Positions 33,023 to 40,869 of a stretch of 64,000 nt of DNA are shown piece after piece. The stretch is from the NCBI RefSeq assembly GCF_900103265.1, contig NZ_FMWX01000002.1, positions 496,001 to 560,000 on the forward strand, given 5' to 3'. The DNA comes from Sphingomonas sp. NFR15. Its GTDB lineage: Bacteria; Pseudomonadota; Alphaproteobacteria; Sphingomonadales; Sphingomonadaceae. Positions within the stretch are counted from its first letter, which is position 1. Every line of letters begins with the position of its first letter. The position numbers and the translations under genes are program-made. The notes beneath the pieces were generated by a model. That model worked only from the letters and a program-made list of their open reading frames with translations. It did no database searches and had not been told where the DNA came from.

Positions 33023-34056
33023 CGCCCGACACCGCCGCTCCGAAAGCGGAACGCGACTTCGATGTCGTGCTCGTGCTGAGCGGCGGCAACGCGCTCGGGG
33101 CGTTCGAAGCGGGTGTGTACGAGACGCTGCACACGCACGGCCTCCAGCCCGATTGGGTGGTTGGCGCTTCGATCGGCGCGATCAACGGCGCACTGATCGT
33201 CGGATCGGCGCCAGACCGAAGGATCGAGACGCTGCGGGCGTTCTGGCGCCCGAACCCGCTGGGCGCGACGGGCATGGCGACGCCGTGGCTTCCATCCGCG
33301 ATCGAAACCGCCCGACGGACCACGGCGGTCGCCTGGACGGCGGCGGCCGGACGGCCGGGCGCGTTCGGACCGCTTCTGTCCTCGCTCACGCCGTGGACCG
33401 ACGCCAAGCCGTCCCTCTTCGAGACCGACCAACTCGGCGTCACGCTCGCGCGGCTGATCGATTTCGATCTTTTGAATGCCGGCCCGTGCCGGTTCACCGC
33501 GACGGCGGTCGATCTCGAGACCGGAGCCGATGTCGCCTTCGACAGCCGGCACCGGGCGATCGGACCGGATCACATCCTTGCCAGTGCCGCGCTGCCGGTC
33601 GTGTTCCCGCCGGTCGAGATCGACGGCCGCTGGATGGTCGATGGCGGGCTGTCGGCGAACCTCCCGCTCGATCCCGTGCTGGCCGATGCGCCCGCGCGGC
33701 CGACCCTGTGCATCGCCGTCGATCTCCTGCCGTTGTGCGGGCCGCTGCCGGCGACGCTCGGCGAAGCCGCCAACCGCATGCAGGATCTGATCTTCGCGGC
33801 ACAATCCCGCCGCACGATCGCACGGTGGCAGGCCGCGTATGACCAGCACGGCGAGAGCCGGTTAGCGTTGCTGAGGGTCGCCTATACCGAGCAGGACGAC
33901 GAGGTGGCGGGCAAGGCGCTCGACTTCTCTGGATCGACGATCGAGCAGCGTTGGGCGGCCGGGCGCGCCGCTGGCCTGCGTATCGTCGCGCGCATCCAGG
34001 CCGGGGCCGTGGCGATCGGCGCGCCGGGGTTGAACGTCGTCGACCTGGAAGGCTGA
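33019..34056 (+). CDS. Patatin-like phospholipase
   Basis: 345 residues from ATG 33019. Patatin fold: oxyanion loop LSGGNALGAFEAGV, nucleophile Ser51 in VVGASIGAING (GxSxG), and Asp208 in MVDGGLSANLPLDP (DGG), giving the Ser-Asp dyad of acyl hydrolases. There is no signal peptide, so it is probably cytosolic or membrane-associated. It likely deacylates lipids; the substrate is not known. It is translationally coupled to an SDR whose C-terminus may be membrane-bound, suggesting a shared lipid substrate. Confidence 0.88.
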   Translation: MTPDTAAPKAERDFDVVLVLSGGNALGAFEAGVYETLHTHGLQPDWVVGASIGAINGALIVGSAPDRRIETLRAFWRPNPLGATGMATPWLPSAIETARRTTAVAWTAAAGRPGAFGPLLSSLTPWTDAKPSLFETDQLGVTLARLIDFDLLNAGPCRFTATAVDLETGADVAFDSRHRAIGPDHILASAALPVVFPPVEIDGRWMVDGGLSANLPLDPVLADAPARPTLCIAVDLLPLCGPLPATLGEAANRMQDLIFAAQSRRTIARWQAAYDQHGESRLALLRVAYTEQDDEVAGKALDFSGSTIEQRWAAGRAAGLRIVARIQAGAVAIGAPGLNVVDLEG

Positions 34057-34076
34057 CCCGGCCGCGGCCGCGGCGG

Positions 34077-34628
34077 CTAGCCGCGCCACCGCCGCATCGC
34101 CGCGTCATAAGTGGCCTGGGCCCGCTCGGCCTCGTCGCGCAGCTTCGCGAGCTCCGCCGCCTGGCGCCGTTCGGTCTCGCGCCGTTCGCGGGCCAGCGCC
34201 GCCTCGCGCGCGGCGAGCGCGTCGATCTCGCGACGGTGGCGGGCGGCGGCGGCGTCGAGCGCGGCGCGTGCCGCGTCGCGTGGTGCGCGATCCGGTTTGG
34301 GCTTCGGCTTGGGCTTGGTGGTGGAAGGCGGCGATGGCTCTACCGCCGCCCGAGGTGCCCGCTTCGGGCGATCGGCGGGAAGCGCGGCGATCTGTTCGGC
34401 GGTGGTGCCGCGTGAGCGGCGGATCACCTCGCCGGGCCGCGCGAGCGGCTCGCGGGTGAGTTCGGGATCCTCGACGCGCTCGGCGACCCCGCGCGCGAAC
34501 AGATCATGCTCGCTGCCCCAGGCCGCCAGCGCCGCTTTTTGACTTGGCGCCGCGACATAGGCGTCATGAAACCCGATGGGGGTACGATAGACCTTGAGTT
34601 TCGCCGCGCGCGTCAGTTGAACACCCAT
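34077..34628 (-). CDS. TolA-like charged coiled-coil protein
   Basis: 183 residues from ATG 34628, overlapping the end of the porin gene by 16 bases. The first 70 residues are a small folded region (LKVYRTPIGFHDAYVAAP, WGSEHDLFARG). A KPKPKPKP linker follows, then an Ala/Arg/Glu-rich helix of about 75 residues (AAARHRREIDALAAREAALA, ETERRQAAELAKLRDEAERA) forming a likely coiled coil. There is no membrane segment, so it is not a true TolA. It is the last gene after the antiporter and porin. Function unknown. Confidence 0.7.
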   Translation of the reverse strand: MGVQLTRAAKLKVYRTPIGFHDAYVAAPSQKAALAAWGSEHDLFARGVAERVEDPELTREPLARPGEVIRRSRGTTAEQIAALPADRPKRAPRAAVEPSPPSTTKPKPKPKPDRAPRDAARAALDAAAARHRREIDALAAREAALARERRETERRQAAELAKLRDEAERAQATYDAAMRRWRG

Positions 34629-35842
34629 TCCACCGACAGCCACAGCTTGTCGGTATCGGTCGCAAACGCGTCGGCACGATAATGCGCGTAGCGTGCGCCG
34701 ACCGTATAGCGCGCGATCTTCGCCTGCGCGACGACATCCAGTTCGTCACCATAATGGCGCGACATGCGATCGCTGTCGAAGCGGTGGAAGCTCGCGCTGA
34801 TGCCATAGCCGCTCAGCGCCCCGGCATGTTTCCAATTGGCGCCGACCGTCACATAGCCGTCGCGCACGCCGTCCGGCGGGGTGGTGGCGAACTTGTCGGC
34901 CCACCCCTGGAAGCCGAAGATCGACCCGAGCGGCGTCTGCACGCTGGTCAGCGCGCGCCCTGCGGCATCACCGCGCGCGGCGCCGAGCGCCTCGTAGCCG
35001 ACCGTGCCGCTCAACGCCTTGCGCGACAGGGTCGCCTCGCCGAGCCAATAGGTCGCCGCATAGCGGTTGGGGTTGCGTGCGTAATCGCTCTGCCGTGCGA
35101 CGCTGGCGATATAGCCGAGCTTCCATGCGCCGCCGAACGTCTGGGTGCCCGCATAGCGTCCGCCATAGGTTTGGCTCGACAGGCGGGCGCCGGCGATGCC
35201 GTTCGATCGCTCGTCGAGCAGATAGGCGAAACCCGAGAGCGTGCCGAGCGGCGCCGTATAGGCGACAGTGCCGAACCAGAAATTGCCGTCGATCGCCTGG
35301 GGGCGCTCGGGCGTTCCCTGGATACCGGTGATATCGCGCACCGACCAGGAATAGGTCGCATCCACGGCGAGGCGGGGCGACACTGCCCACTGCCCGCGCA
35401 CCGCATCGAAGGTGCGCCGGTTCTGCCGCCAATTCGCCGAGCCGACGAAGCGCTGGTCGCCGAGTTCGACCAATTGCCGCCCGGCGGTGAGGCCGACGCC
35501 GTGATCGGCATAGCGGAGTTGCGCGCGGTTGAGTTCGATGTTCTCCGCATCGCCCACCACCGGCAGCGGCTTGCCGTTATAACCATCGTTATAGTGCGGG
35601 CCGATCGCGAGGGTGCTCTCCGACTCGACCAGCGCCGAGAACGGCCCGGTGCTCGCCTGCACGCCGCTGCGCACGCGCAGCGTCACCGCGTCGGCGGTGT
35701 CGGCGATGCCCTGCTGATCGACATGTTCGTAGCGCAGCCGCGCGTCGATCAGCGGCTTGAGCACGACATCCTGTGCCCGTGCGGCGGACGCACCCGCCAC
35801 ACAGGCCGCGAGCGCCAGCGCGCCCGCAGCCACGTTCTTCAT
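34613..35842 (-). CDS. Outer-membrane porin-like barrel (alginate-export type)
   Basis: 409 residues from ATG 35842. A signal peptide ends at ASAARAQ. The rest is beta-barrel with alternating strands such as IDARLRYEHVDQQ, RYADHGVGLTAGRQLVELGD, ATYSWSVRDITG and a final LWLSVEWVFN. The repeat of RxxxxxDxxxG strands and the conserved GRQ-LGDQRFVGS segment are seen in the alginate_exp porin family. It lies 13 bases downstream of the CPA2 antiporter and upstream of the TolA-like gene, so all three probably form one transcript. Transported solute unknown. Confidence 0.82.
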   Translation of the reverse strand: MKNVAAGALALAACVAGASAARAQDVVLKPLIDARLRYEHVDQQGIADTADAVTLRVRSGVQASTGPFSALVESESTLAIGPHYNDGYNGKPLPVVGDAENIELNRAQLRYADHGVGLTAGRQLVELGDQRFVGSANWRQNRRTFDAVRGQWAVSPRLAVDATYSWSVRDITGIQGTPERPQAIDGNFWFGTVAYTAPLGTLSGFAYLLDERSNGIAGARLSSQTYGGRYAGTQTFGGAWKLGYIASVARQSDYARNPNRYAATYWLGEATLSRKALSGTVGYEALGAARGDAAGRALTSVQTPLGSIFGFQGWADKFATTPPDGVRDGYVTVGANWKHAGALSGYGISASFHRFDSDRMSRHYGDELDVVAQAKIARYTVGARYAHYRADAFATDTDKLWLSVEWVFN

Positions 35843-35855
35843 GCAATTCCCCGAT

Positions 35856-37229
35856 TCAGGCGGCTTTGGCCACCATAAGCGTGTCGAGCGTGCCGATTTC
35901 GCCCTCGGCGCGCGCGCGGCGGCCATAGACGAGCTCGAACAGCGGTCCGGCCATCATCGTCGTGACGATCGCCATCAGCACGAGCATCGCGAACAACGTC
36001 GGGCCGATGATGCCCTTTTGCAGCCCGATGTTGATGATGATGAGTTCCATCAGCCCGCGCGAGTTCATCAGCGCGCCGATGCCGAGCGCGGTGCGATTGT
36101 CCTCCCCCGAGAGCCGCGCCGCCGCCCAGCACGCGCCGAACTTCGCCAGCACCGACACCGCGAGGACGACGAGCGCCACCAGCAGCAGTTGCGGCGAATT
36201 GACCATGTCCATCCGCGTGTTCAGCCCCGAATAGGTGAAGAACATCGGCAGCAGCAGCACCACCGCGAGCGGCTCGACCTTGCGCTTCAGCTCGGCGACG
36301 AACAGCCCGCGCGGCATGCATGCGCCGAGCAGGAAGCCACCGAAGATCGCGTGGATACCGATCGCGTCCATGAGGAAGGCCGACAGGCAGAACAGGGCGA
36401 GCGTGATGGCGAGCACCGACATGCTCATCTCGCCCCGTGCCTCGACCGCCCGGCCGAGCAGAGCGAGCAGCCGCCGCCCGACGAGGAACATGAAGGCGAC
36501 ATAGAGCAGCGCGCCGCCGATCGCGAGCAAGGCGACGCCGGGCCCGCCGCCGAAGGTCGCCAGCACCACCGCCAGCACGCACCAGGACGCGGCATCGTCG
36601 AACGCGCCCGCGGTCAGCGACAACGTGCCGAGCGACGACTCCGCCAGCCCGCGTTCGTTGATGATCCGCGCGAGCATCGGAAAGGCGGTGAGCGCGATGC
36701 ACGCGCCGAGGAACAGCGTGGCGTTGGCGGGGCTGATGCCGGGGGCGAACAGACCGTCGATGCGGGTCAGCCACGGTGCGAGCAGCGCGGCGAGCAGGAA
36801 CGGCACGATGATGCCCGCCGCCGAGACCATGCTCGCGCTGCGCAGCTTGCTCTGGACGTGATCGAGCCGGAGCGTCAGCCCGACCAGGAACATATACAGG
36901 CCCACGCCGAGCTGCGCACCCGCATAGAGCACGTTGCGCGTTTCCTTGGGGAACAAGGCGAGCTGGAAATCGGGAAACAGCAGCCCGAGCAGCGACGGGC
37001 CGAGTATGACGCCCGCGATCATCTCGCCGACGACCTGCGGCTGGCCGAGCACTTTCTGCCCCAGCCAGCCGGCCACACGACACGTCAGCAGGATCACCGC
37101 CAGTTGCAGGAAGAAATGCACGCTGAAGTCGCCAGGCGTATAACTGCTGGCCGCCTGCACCGCCGGCCCGTGCGGCGAAAGAATTTCCGCCAGCGTTTTC
37201 GACAGACTTCCGATCGCGTCCTGCGCCAT
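35856..37229 (-). CDS. CPA2-family cation/proton antiporter
   Basis: 457 residues from ATG 37229, which has GGGGGTGG in front; a GTG at 37241 is an alternative. About 12-13 transmembrane segments show the Kef/NhaS3-like pattern: LGQPQVVGEMIAGVILGPS, LGVGLYMFLVGLTL, LTAFPMLARIINERGL, AFDDAASWCVLAVV (carboxylate motif), and IGALMNSRGLMELIIINIG. It exchanges K+ or Na+ for protons across the inner membrane. There is no C-terminal TrkA-N domain, unlike KefB/KefC. First gene of a three-gene set with a porin and a TolA-like protein. Confidence 0.93.
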   Translation of the reverse strand: MAQDAIGSLSKTLAEILSPHGPAVQAASSYTPGDFSVHFFLQLAVILLTCRVAGWLGQKVLGQPQVVGEMIAGVILGPSLLGLLFPDFQLALFPKETRNVLYAGAQLGVGLYMFLVGLTLRLDHVQSKLRSASMVSAAGIIVPFLLAALLAPWLTRIDGLFAPGISPANATLFLGACIALTAFPMLARIINERGLAESSLGTLSLTAGAFDDAASWCVLAVVLATFGGGPGVALLAIGGALLYVAFMFLVGRRLLALLGRAVEARGEMSMSVLAITLALFCLSAFLMDAIGIHAIFGGFLLGACMPRGLFVAELKRKVEPLAVVLLLPMFFTYSGLNTRMDMVNSPQLLLVALVVLAVSVLAKFGACWAAARLSGEDNRTALGIGALMNSRGLMELIIINIGLQKGIIGPTLFAMLVLMAIVTTMMAGPLFELVYGRRARAEGEIGTLDTLMVAKAA

Positions 37230-37318
37230 ATCCACCCCCACAGCGTCGGCGTCGCGATCCGTTCACCGCGACGCGGCGCAAGGGACACCAGACTTCGCGG
37301 AATCGCAAGCGGGAAATG

Positions 37319-37328
37319 GTAGCGCTAC
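37319..37328. promoter_or_regulatory. Perfect palindrome in the antiporter/MATE divergent region
   Basis: GTAGCGCTAC is a perfect ten-base palindrome with the central CG pattern of LacI-family operators; flanks extend it to GGTAGCGCTACAG. It lies 90 bases upstream of the antiporter start and about 125 bases before the MATE start used here. Confidence 0.35.
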
Positions 37329-37454
37329 AGTCATTCGTCCAACCATAGCCGCGCGCATGTTGCCGGTGCGTTGCCGATACTTGACGTTATGTATCTGCTT
37401 TCGCTTCGTCATGGCGGACTTGCCCCGATCGCTCGACCCGTCCATCGGCGACGC

Positions 37455-38822
37455 ATGGCACGGGACGAACGACATTGGTGGCGGCGCGAGGCACTGGCGA
37501 TGGTGGTGCTCGCCTATCCCCTGGTGCTGACCAATCTCGCGCAGGCGCTGATCGCGACGACCGACGTGGTTCTGCTCGGCTGGGCCGGGCCGCATGCGCT
37601 GGCGGCGGCGTCGCTCGGGGTGAATCTCGTCAATGCCTGCGTGTTCTTCGGCACCGGCCTCGTCACCGCTGCAGCACCGATGATCGCGCGCGCGCTCGGC
37701 GAGCGCAGCACTGCGGTGCGCGACGTGCGCCGCACGGTGCGGCAGGCGCTGTGGGTCTCGGTGACCCTGGTGGTGCCGATGTGGCTGGTGCTGTGGCAGG
37801 CCGAGCCGATCCTGCTCGCCTTTGGCCAGCAGCCCGATCTCGCGCATGACGCGGTGCGGCTGGTCCGCCCGATGATGCTCGGATTGCTGCCGCTGATGGG
37901 ATATTATGTGTTGCGCGCGTTCGTCTCGGCGCTGGAGCGGCCGATCTGGGCGTTCATCATCGGCGCGGCGGCGGTGCTGTTCAACGCGGTCCTCAATTAT
38001 GCGCTGATCTTCGGACGGTTCGGCCTGCCCCCGCTCGGGCTGTTCGGCGCCGGGCTCGGCAGCGCGCTGTCGAACCTGTGGATGTTCGTCGGGCTCGCCG
38101 TCGTGGTCTCGCGGCACAGGCGCTTCCGCCGCTACCACCTGTTCGGCAACTGGTGGCGCGCCGACTGGCCGCGGTATCGCGCGCTGTGGCGGCTCGGCCT
38201 GCCGATCGCGGTGACGGTCGGGCTGGAGGTGACGATCTTCAACTGCGCGGTGTTCCTGATGGGGCTGATCGGCGCGCCCGAACTCGCCGCGCACGCGGTC
38301 GCTATCCAACTCGCGGCGCTGTGCTTCATGATTCCGCTGGGGCTCGCACAAGCGGCGACGGTGCGCGTCGGGCTCGCGTTCGGGCGGGGCGACGCGGCGG
38401 GCGTGTCGCGCGCCGGGCGGGTCGCGCTCGCCATCACGATGGCGGTCATGGCGTGTACCGCGACGATCCTGCTGACGTTCCGCCATCCCCTCGTCGCGCT
38501 GTTCCTCGCTTCTAACACGCCGGCCGAGGCGCACGTCGTCTCGCTGGCGGTATCGTTCCTGATCGTGGCGGCGCTGTTCCAGTTCTTCGACGGCGCGCAG
38601 GCGGTCGGCGCCGGGATGCTGCGCGGGCTGCACGATACGTTCGTGCCGATGCTGCTCGCGCTGATCGGCTATTGGATCGTCGGACTGGGGACGGCGGTGG
38701 CGCTCGGCTTCTGGCTTGGCTGGGGCGGTGTCGGCGTGTGGATCGGACTTGCCGCCGGGCTCGGCACGGTCGCGGTGTTGATGGTCGCGCGCTGGGCGAT
38801 GCGCGCGCGCCCCGCCGGCTAG
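37455..38822 (+). CDS. MATE family efflux transporter
   Basis: 455 residues from ATG 37455. This start places the family's usual N-terminus (WWRREALAMVVLAYPLVLTN) at once, but ATG 37389 or 37371 cannot be excluded because none has a clear ribosome site. About 12 transmembrane helices form two MatE halves. Typical segments are VVLLGWAGPHALAAASLG, FVSALERPIWAFIIG and FQFFDGAQAVGAGMLRGL. NorM-like proteins export cationic drugs or metabolites using Na+ or H+. Divergent from the CPA2 antiporter. Confidence 0.93.
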   Translation: MARDERHWWRREALAMVVLAYPLVLTNLAQALIATTDVVLLGWAGPHALAAASLGVNLVNACVFFGTGLVTAAAPMIARALGERSTAVRDVRRTVRQALWVSVTLVVPMWLVLWQAEPILLAFGQQPDLAHDAVRLVRPMMLGLLPLMGYYVLRAFVSALERPIWAFIIGAAAVLFNAVLNYALIFGRFGLPPLGLFGAGLGSALSNLWMFVGLAVVVSRHRRFRRYHLFGNWWRADWPRYRALWRLGLPIAVTVGLEVTIFNCAVFLMGLIGAPELAAHAVAIQLAALCFMIPLGLAQAATVRVGLAFGRGDAAGVSRAGRVALAITMAVMACTATILLTFRHPLVALFLASNTPAEAHVVSLAVSFLIVAALFQFFDGAQAVGAGMLRGLHDTFVPMLLALIGYWIVGLGTAVALGFWLGWGGVGVWIGLAAGLGTVAVLMVARWAMRARPAG

Positions 38823-38880
38823 TCATCGCGCGTTCACGCATCGCGCTTCAAGCCGGGCACGTAGCTCCAAGGAGACGATG

Positions 38881-39381
38881 ATGCCGCTGATCGCGCTGAT
38901 GATCGCCGCGCAAGCCCTCACCGGCACGCCGGCCGCACCCGCTTGCCGTCCGGCGCAATTGCGCGTTTCGCTCGATGGACGCGACGGGGCGTTCAACGGC
39001 ATGTCGCACGCGGGCACCCAACTTTCGATCCGCAACACCGGGCGGGATTGCGCCCTGCCCGCGCTGCCCACGATCCAGTTCCGCGATTCGCGCGGGCGCG
39101 TGCTGCCGGCGGTGCGGCGCGCGCCGGTCGGGATGCACCCCGGCCCGGTGATGCTGCCGCTGCGGCTCGCCGGCGGGCACCGCGCCACCACCGATCTGCG
39201 CTGGGTGGCGAGGCCGGTGTTCTCGCGGAACCGTGGCGTCCACGCCGCCAGCATAACCGTGAGGATCGGGGCGAGCACAGTGCGCGTGCCGACGACGGCG
39301 GTGCTGTATGGCGAGACCGGCAAGAGCATCGGCTTCGAGCAAAGCCCGCTGCATGCCGAAGAAGGCATGGCGGCGGGCTGA
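38881..39381 (+). CDS. Exported DUF4232-like protein
   Basis: 166 residues from the second of two tandem ATGs (GGAG six bases away). A short signal peptide (MPLIALMIAAQALTG) precedes one immunoglobulin-like beta domain with two Cys (CRPAQLRV and NTGRDCALP) likely forming a disulfide. The N-terminal CxxxxL-NTG-CxLP pattern fits DUF4232, a periplasmic or surface domain without a known function. Stands alone downstream of the MATE gene. Confidence 0.75.
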   Translation: MPLIALMIAAQALTGTPAAPACRPAQLRVSLDGRDGAFNGMSHAGTQLSIRNTGRDCALPALPTIQFRDSRGRVLPAVRRAPVGMHPGPVMLPLRLAGGHRATTDLRWVARPVFSRNRGVHAASITVRIGASTVRVPTTAVLYGETGKSIGFEQSPLHAEEGMAAG

Positions 39382-39386
39382 AGTCA

Positions 39387-39480
39387 CCCTCACCCTTCCC
39401 ACCCGGCTGCGCCGGGCGGGCCCCTTCCCTCTCCCATTGGGAGAGGGAGGGAGGCGCCGTAGACGCCGGAAGGGTGAGGG
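39387..39480. repeat. Nested palindromic intergenic element (REP-like)
   Basis: Outer arms CCCTCACCCTTCC (39387-39399) and GGAAGGGTGAGGG (39468-39480) are perfect 13-base complements. An inner stem CCCTCTCCC (39427-39435) / GGGAGAGGG (39439-39447) has a three-base loop. The two genes flanking it converge, so it can act as a bidirectional terminator. The compact, nested build resembles dispersed palindromic elements of GC-rich proteobacteria. Confidence 0.7.
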
Positions 39481-39494
39481 CGAGCCGGCTTCCG

Positions 39495-40082
39495 TCAGTT
39501 CGCGTTCTGCACGGCTGGCGCGGGTGCCGGTGCGGGAGCCGTGGGGCCTGCCGATACTGGTACGGGAGTCGTTCCCGCCTGAGCGACACCAGCCGGCGGC
39601 GGCGGGGGCGGCGGGGCGCGATCCGGACCTTCATCGCCCGGGCCGGGGCCATGCGGACCAGGGCCACCCGGACCGCCGGGGCCATGCGGCGGACGTCCGA
39701 CCGCCACGACCTTGCCCGAAGGATCGACGAGGAACATCGGATGCAGCGTGCCGCGATCGAAGCGGCCCTGCACGCTGACGATCGCCCCCTTCGGCGCGAG
39801 CGATCCGTCCTCGACCGCCGGGCCGCCATCGATCAGCGCCTTGCCGGTGCCGTCGTCGATGGTGAACTGATTGCCATAGGTCTCGGCGACGCGACCCTTC
39901 ACCGTGACGATGCCGCCGTCATCGGCGAGACTCTTGATCGCGACCGCATGGGTCGGCGCCATCGCGATCGACGGCTGGATGGCGTGACCGGCGACCGCAC
40001 CCGCGGCACCGCCCACGGCGAGCAATACAATGGCGGCGGCGCCGAGGCCTAGCTTGCGGCGTGAAGAGAAAGACGTGGTCAT
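39495..40082 (-). CDS. Exported OB-fold-like protein with Gly/Pro-rich tail
   Basis: 195 residues from ATG 40082. A signal anchor (LGLGAAAIVLLAVGGAAGA) is followed by an OB-like beta domain (about 48-130: GGIVTVKGRVAETYGNQFTI, GAIVSVQGRFDRGTLHP), similar in spirit to the YgiW/BOF family. The tail is low-complexity, rich in GPGG and a run of seven prolines. It is divergent from a PhoP-like response regulator, and genes of this kind are often regulated by the neighbouring system. Function unknown. Confidence 0.75.
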   Translation of the reverse strand: MTTSFSSRRKLGLGAAAIVLLAVGGAAGAVAGHAIQPSIAMAPTHAVAIKSLADDGGIVTVKGRVAETYGNQFTIDDGTGKALIDGGPAVEDGSLAPKGAIVSVQGRFDRGTLHPMFLVDPSGKVVAVGRPPHGPGGPGGPGPHGPGPGDEGPDRAPPPPPPPAGVAQAGTTPVPVSAGPTAPAPAPAPAVQNAN

Positions 40083-40137
40083 AAGTGTCTCCGTTCGTGG
40101 TTGATGTCCGCTTGTACGGCGACCACGCCGACGCAGA

Positions 40138-40166
40138 CTGAACCAGGGCGTTCAGTTTCGGTTTAA
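40138..40166. promoter_or_regulatory. Candidate PhoP-box-type autoregulatory site
   Basis: GTTCA (40150-40154) and GTTTA (40161-40165) form a direct repeat with the 11-base period of PhoP boxes ((T/G)GTTTA-N5-(T/G)GTTTA). CTGAAC (40138-40143) is also an inverted partner of GTTCAG (40150-40155). A CATAAC -10-like hexamer sits at 40175-40180, nine bases downstream, before the AAGGAGG of the response-regulator gene. Confidence 0.45.
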
Positions 40167-40203
40167 CCCCGTGGCATAACGCGGCCGGCAAGGAGGCGAG
40201 ACG

Positions 40204-40869
40204 ATGCGGGTGTTGCTGGTCGAGGACGATGTCGCGCTGGCCGAGTCGATCGCGCGCGCGTTGCGCGCCGAGGCGTTCGCGGTCGATGTCGCCGACAATG
40301 GCGAGGATGGCGGCCATCTCGGCGCGACCGAGGCGTATGACGTGGCCGTGCTCGATCTCGGTCTGCCGCGCCGCGATGGTCTGTCGGTGCTCGCCGAATG
40401 GCGCGGCGGCGGGCGCACGCTGCCGGTGCTGATCCTCACCGCGCGCGATGCCTGGTCGGACAAGGTGCTCGGCTTCAAGGCCGGCGCCGACGATTATCTC
40501 GTCAAGCCGTTCCGCGTCGAGGAACTGGTGATGCGGCTGCGCGCGCTGGTCCGCCGCGCCGCGGGCCATGCCGCGAGCGTGATCCAGTGCGGACCGCTCA
40601 GCTTCGAGGCGCAGACCGGCCAGTTCCAGCTCGATGGACTGCCGCTCAAGCTGACCGCGTTCGAATGGCGCGTGCTATCCTGTCTGATGCTGCGCAAGGA
40701 AGCGGTGGTCGAGCGGCTCGACCTGCTTGAACGCGTCTACGAAGGCGATGCCGATGTCGATTCGAACTCGCTCGAAGTCATCATCGGCCGGTTGCGCCGC
40801 AAGATCGGCGCTTCGTTGATCGAGACGGTGCGCGGCCTCGGCTACCGGTTGACGGCGGGGCCGGCATGA
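40204..40869 (+). CDS. OmpR/PhoP-family response regulator
   Basis: 221 residues from ATG 40204 with AAGGAGG seven bases upstream. The receiver domain (1-115) has acidic pocket ED-D (EDDVALAES), phospho-acceptor Asp51 in VAVLDLGLPRRDG, and Lys104-region VKPFRVEELVMR. The winged-helix DNA-binding domain (125-221) ends in RLRRKIGASLIETVRGLGYR. It is coupled to the kinase by ATGA overlap at 40866. PhoP/QseB-like by sequence; the stimulus is not known. The upstream direct repeat suggests autoregulation. Confidence 0.93.
   Translation: MRVLLVEDDVALAESIARALRAEAFAVDVADNGEDGGHLGATEAYDVAVLDLGLPRRDGLSVLAEWRGGGRTLPVLILTARDAWSDKVLGFKAGADDYLVKPFRVEELVMRLRALVRRAAGHAASVIQCGPLSFEAQTGQFQLDGLPLKLTAFEWRVLSCLMLRKEAVVERLDLLERVYEGDADVDSNSLEVIIGRLRRKIGASLIETVRGLGYRLTAGPA

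Noticed and set aside
34077..34628. TolA
   Set aside because: There is no membrane anchor and no TolA C-terminal domain, and tolQ/tolR/tolB/pal are not nearby.
39495..40082. YgiW identity for the OB-fold-like protein
   Set aside because: Only a general resemblance in strand pattern and context; the Gly/Pro tail and lack of clear motif do not justify the name.
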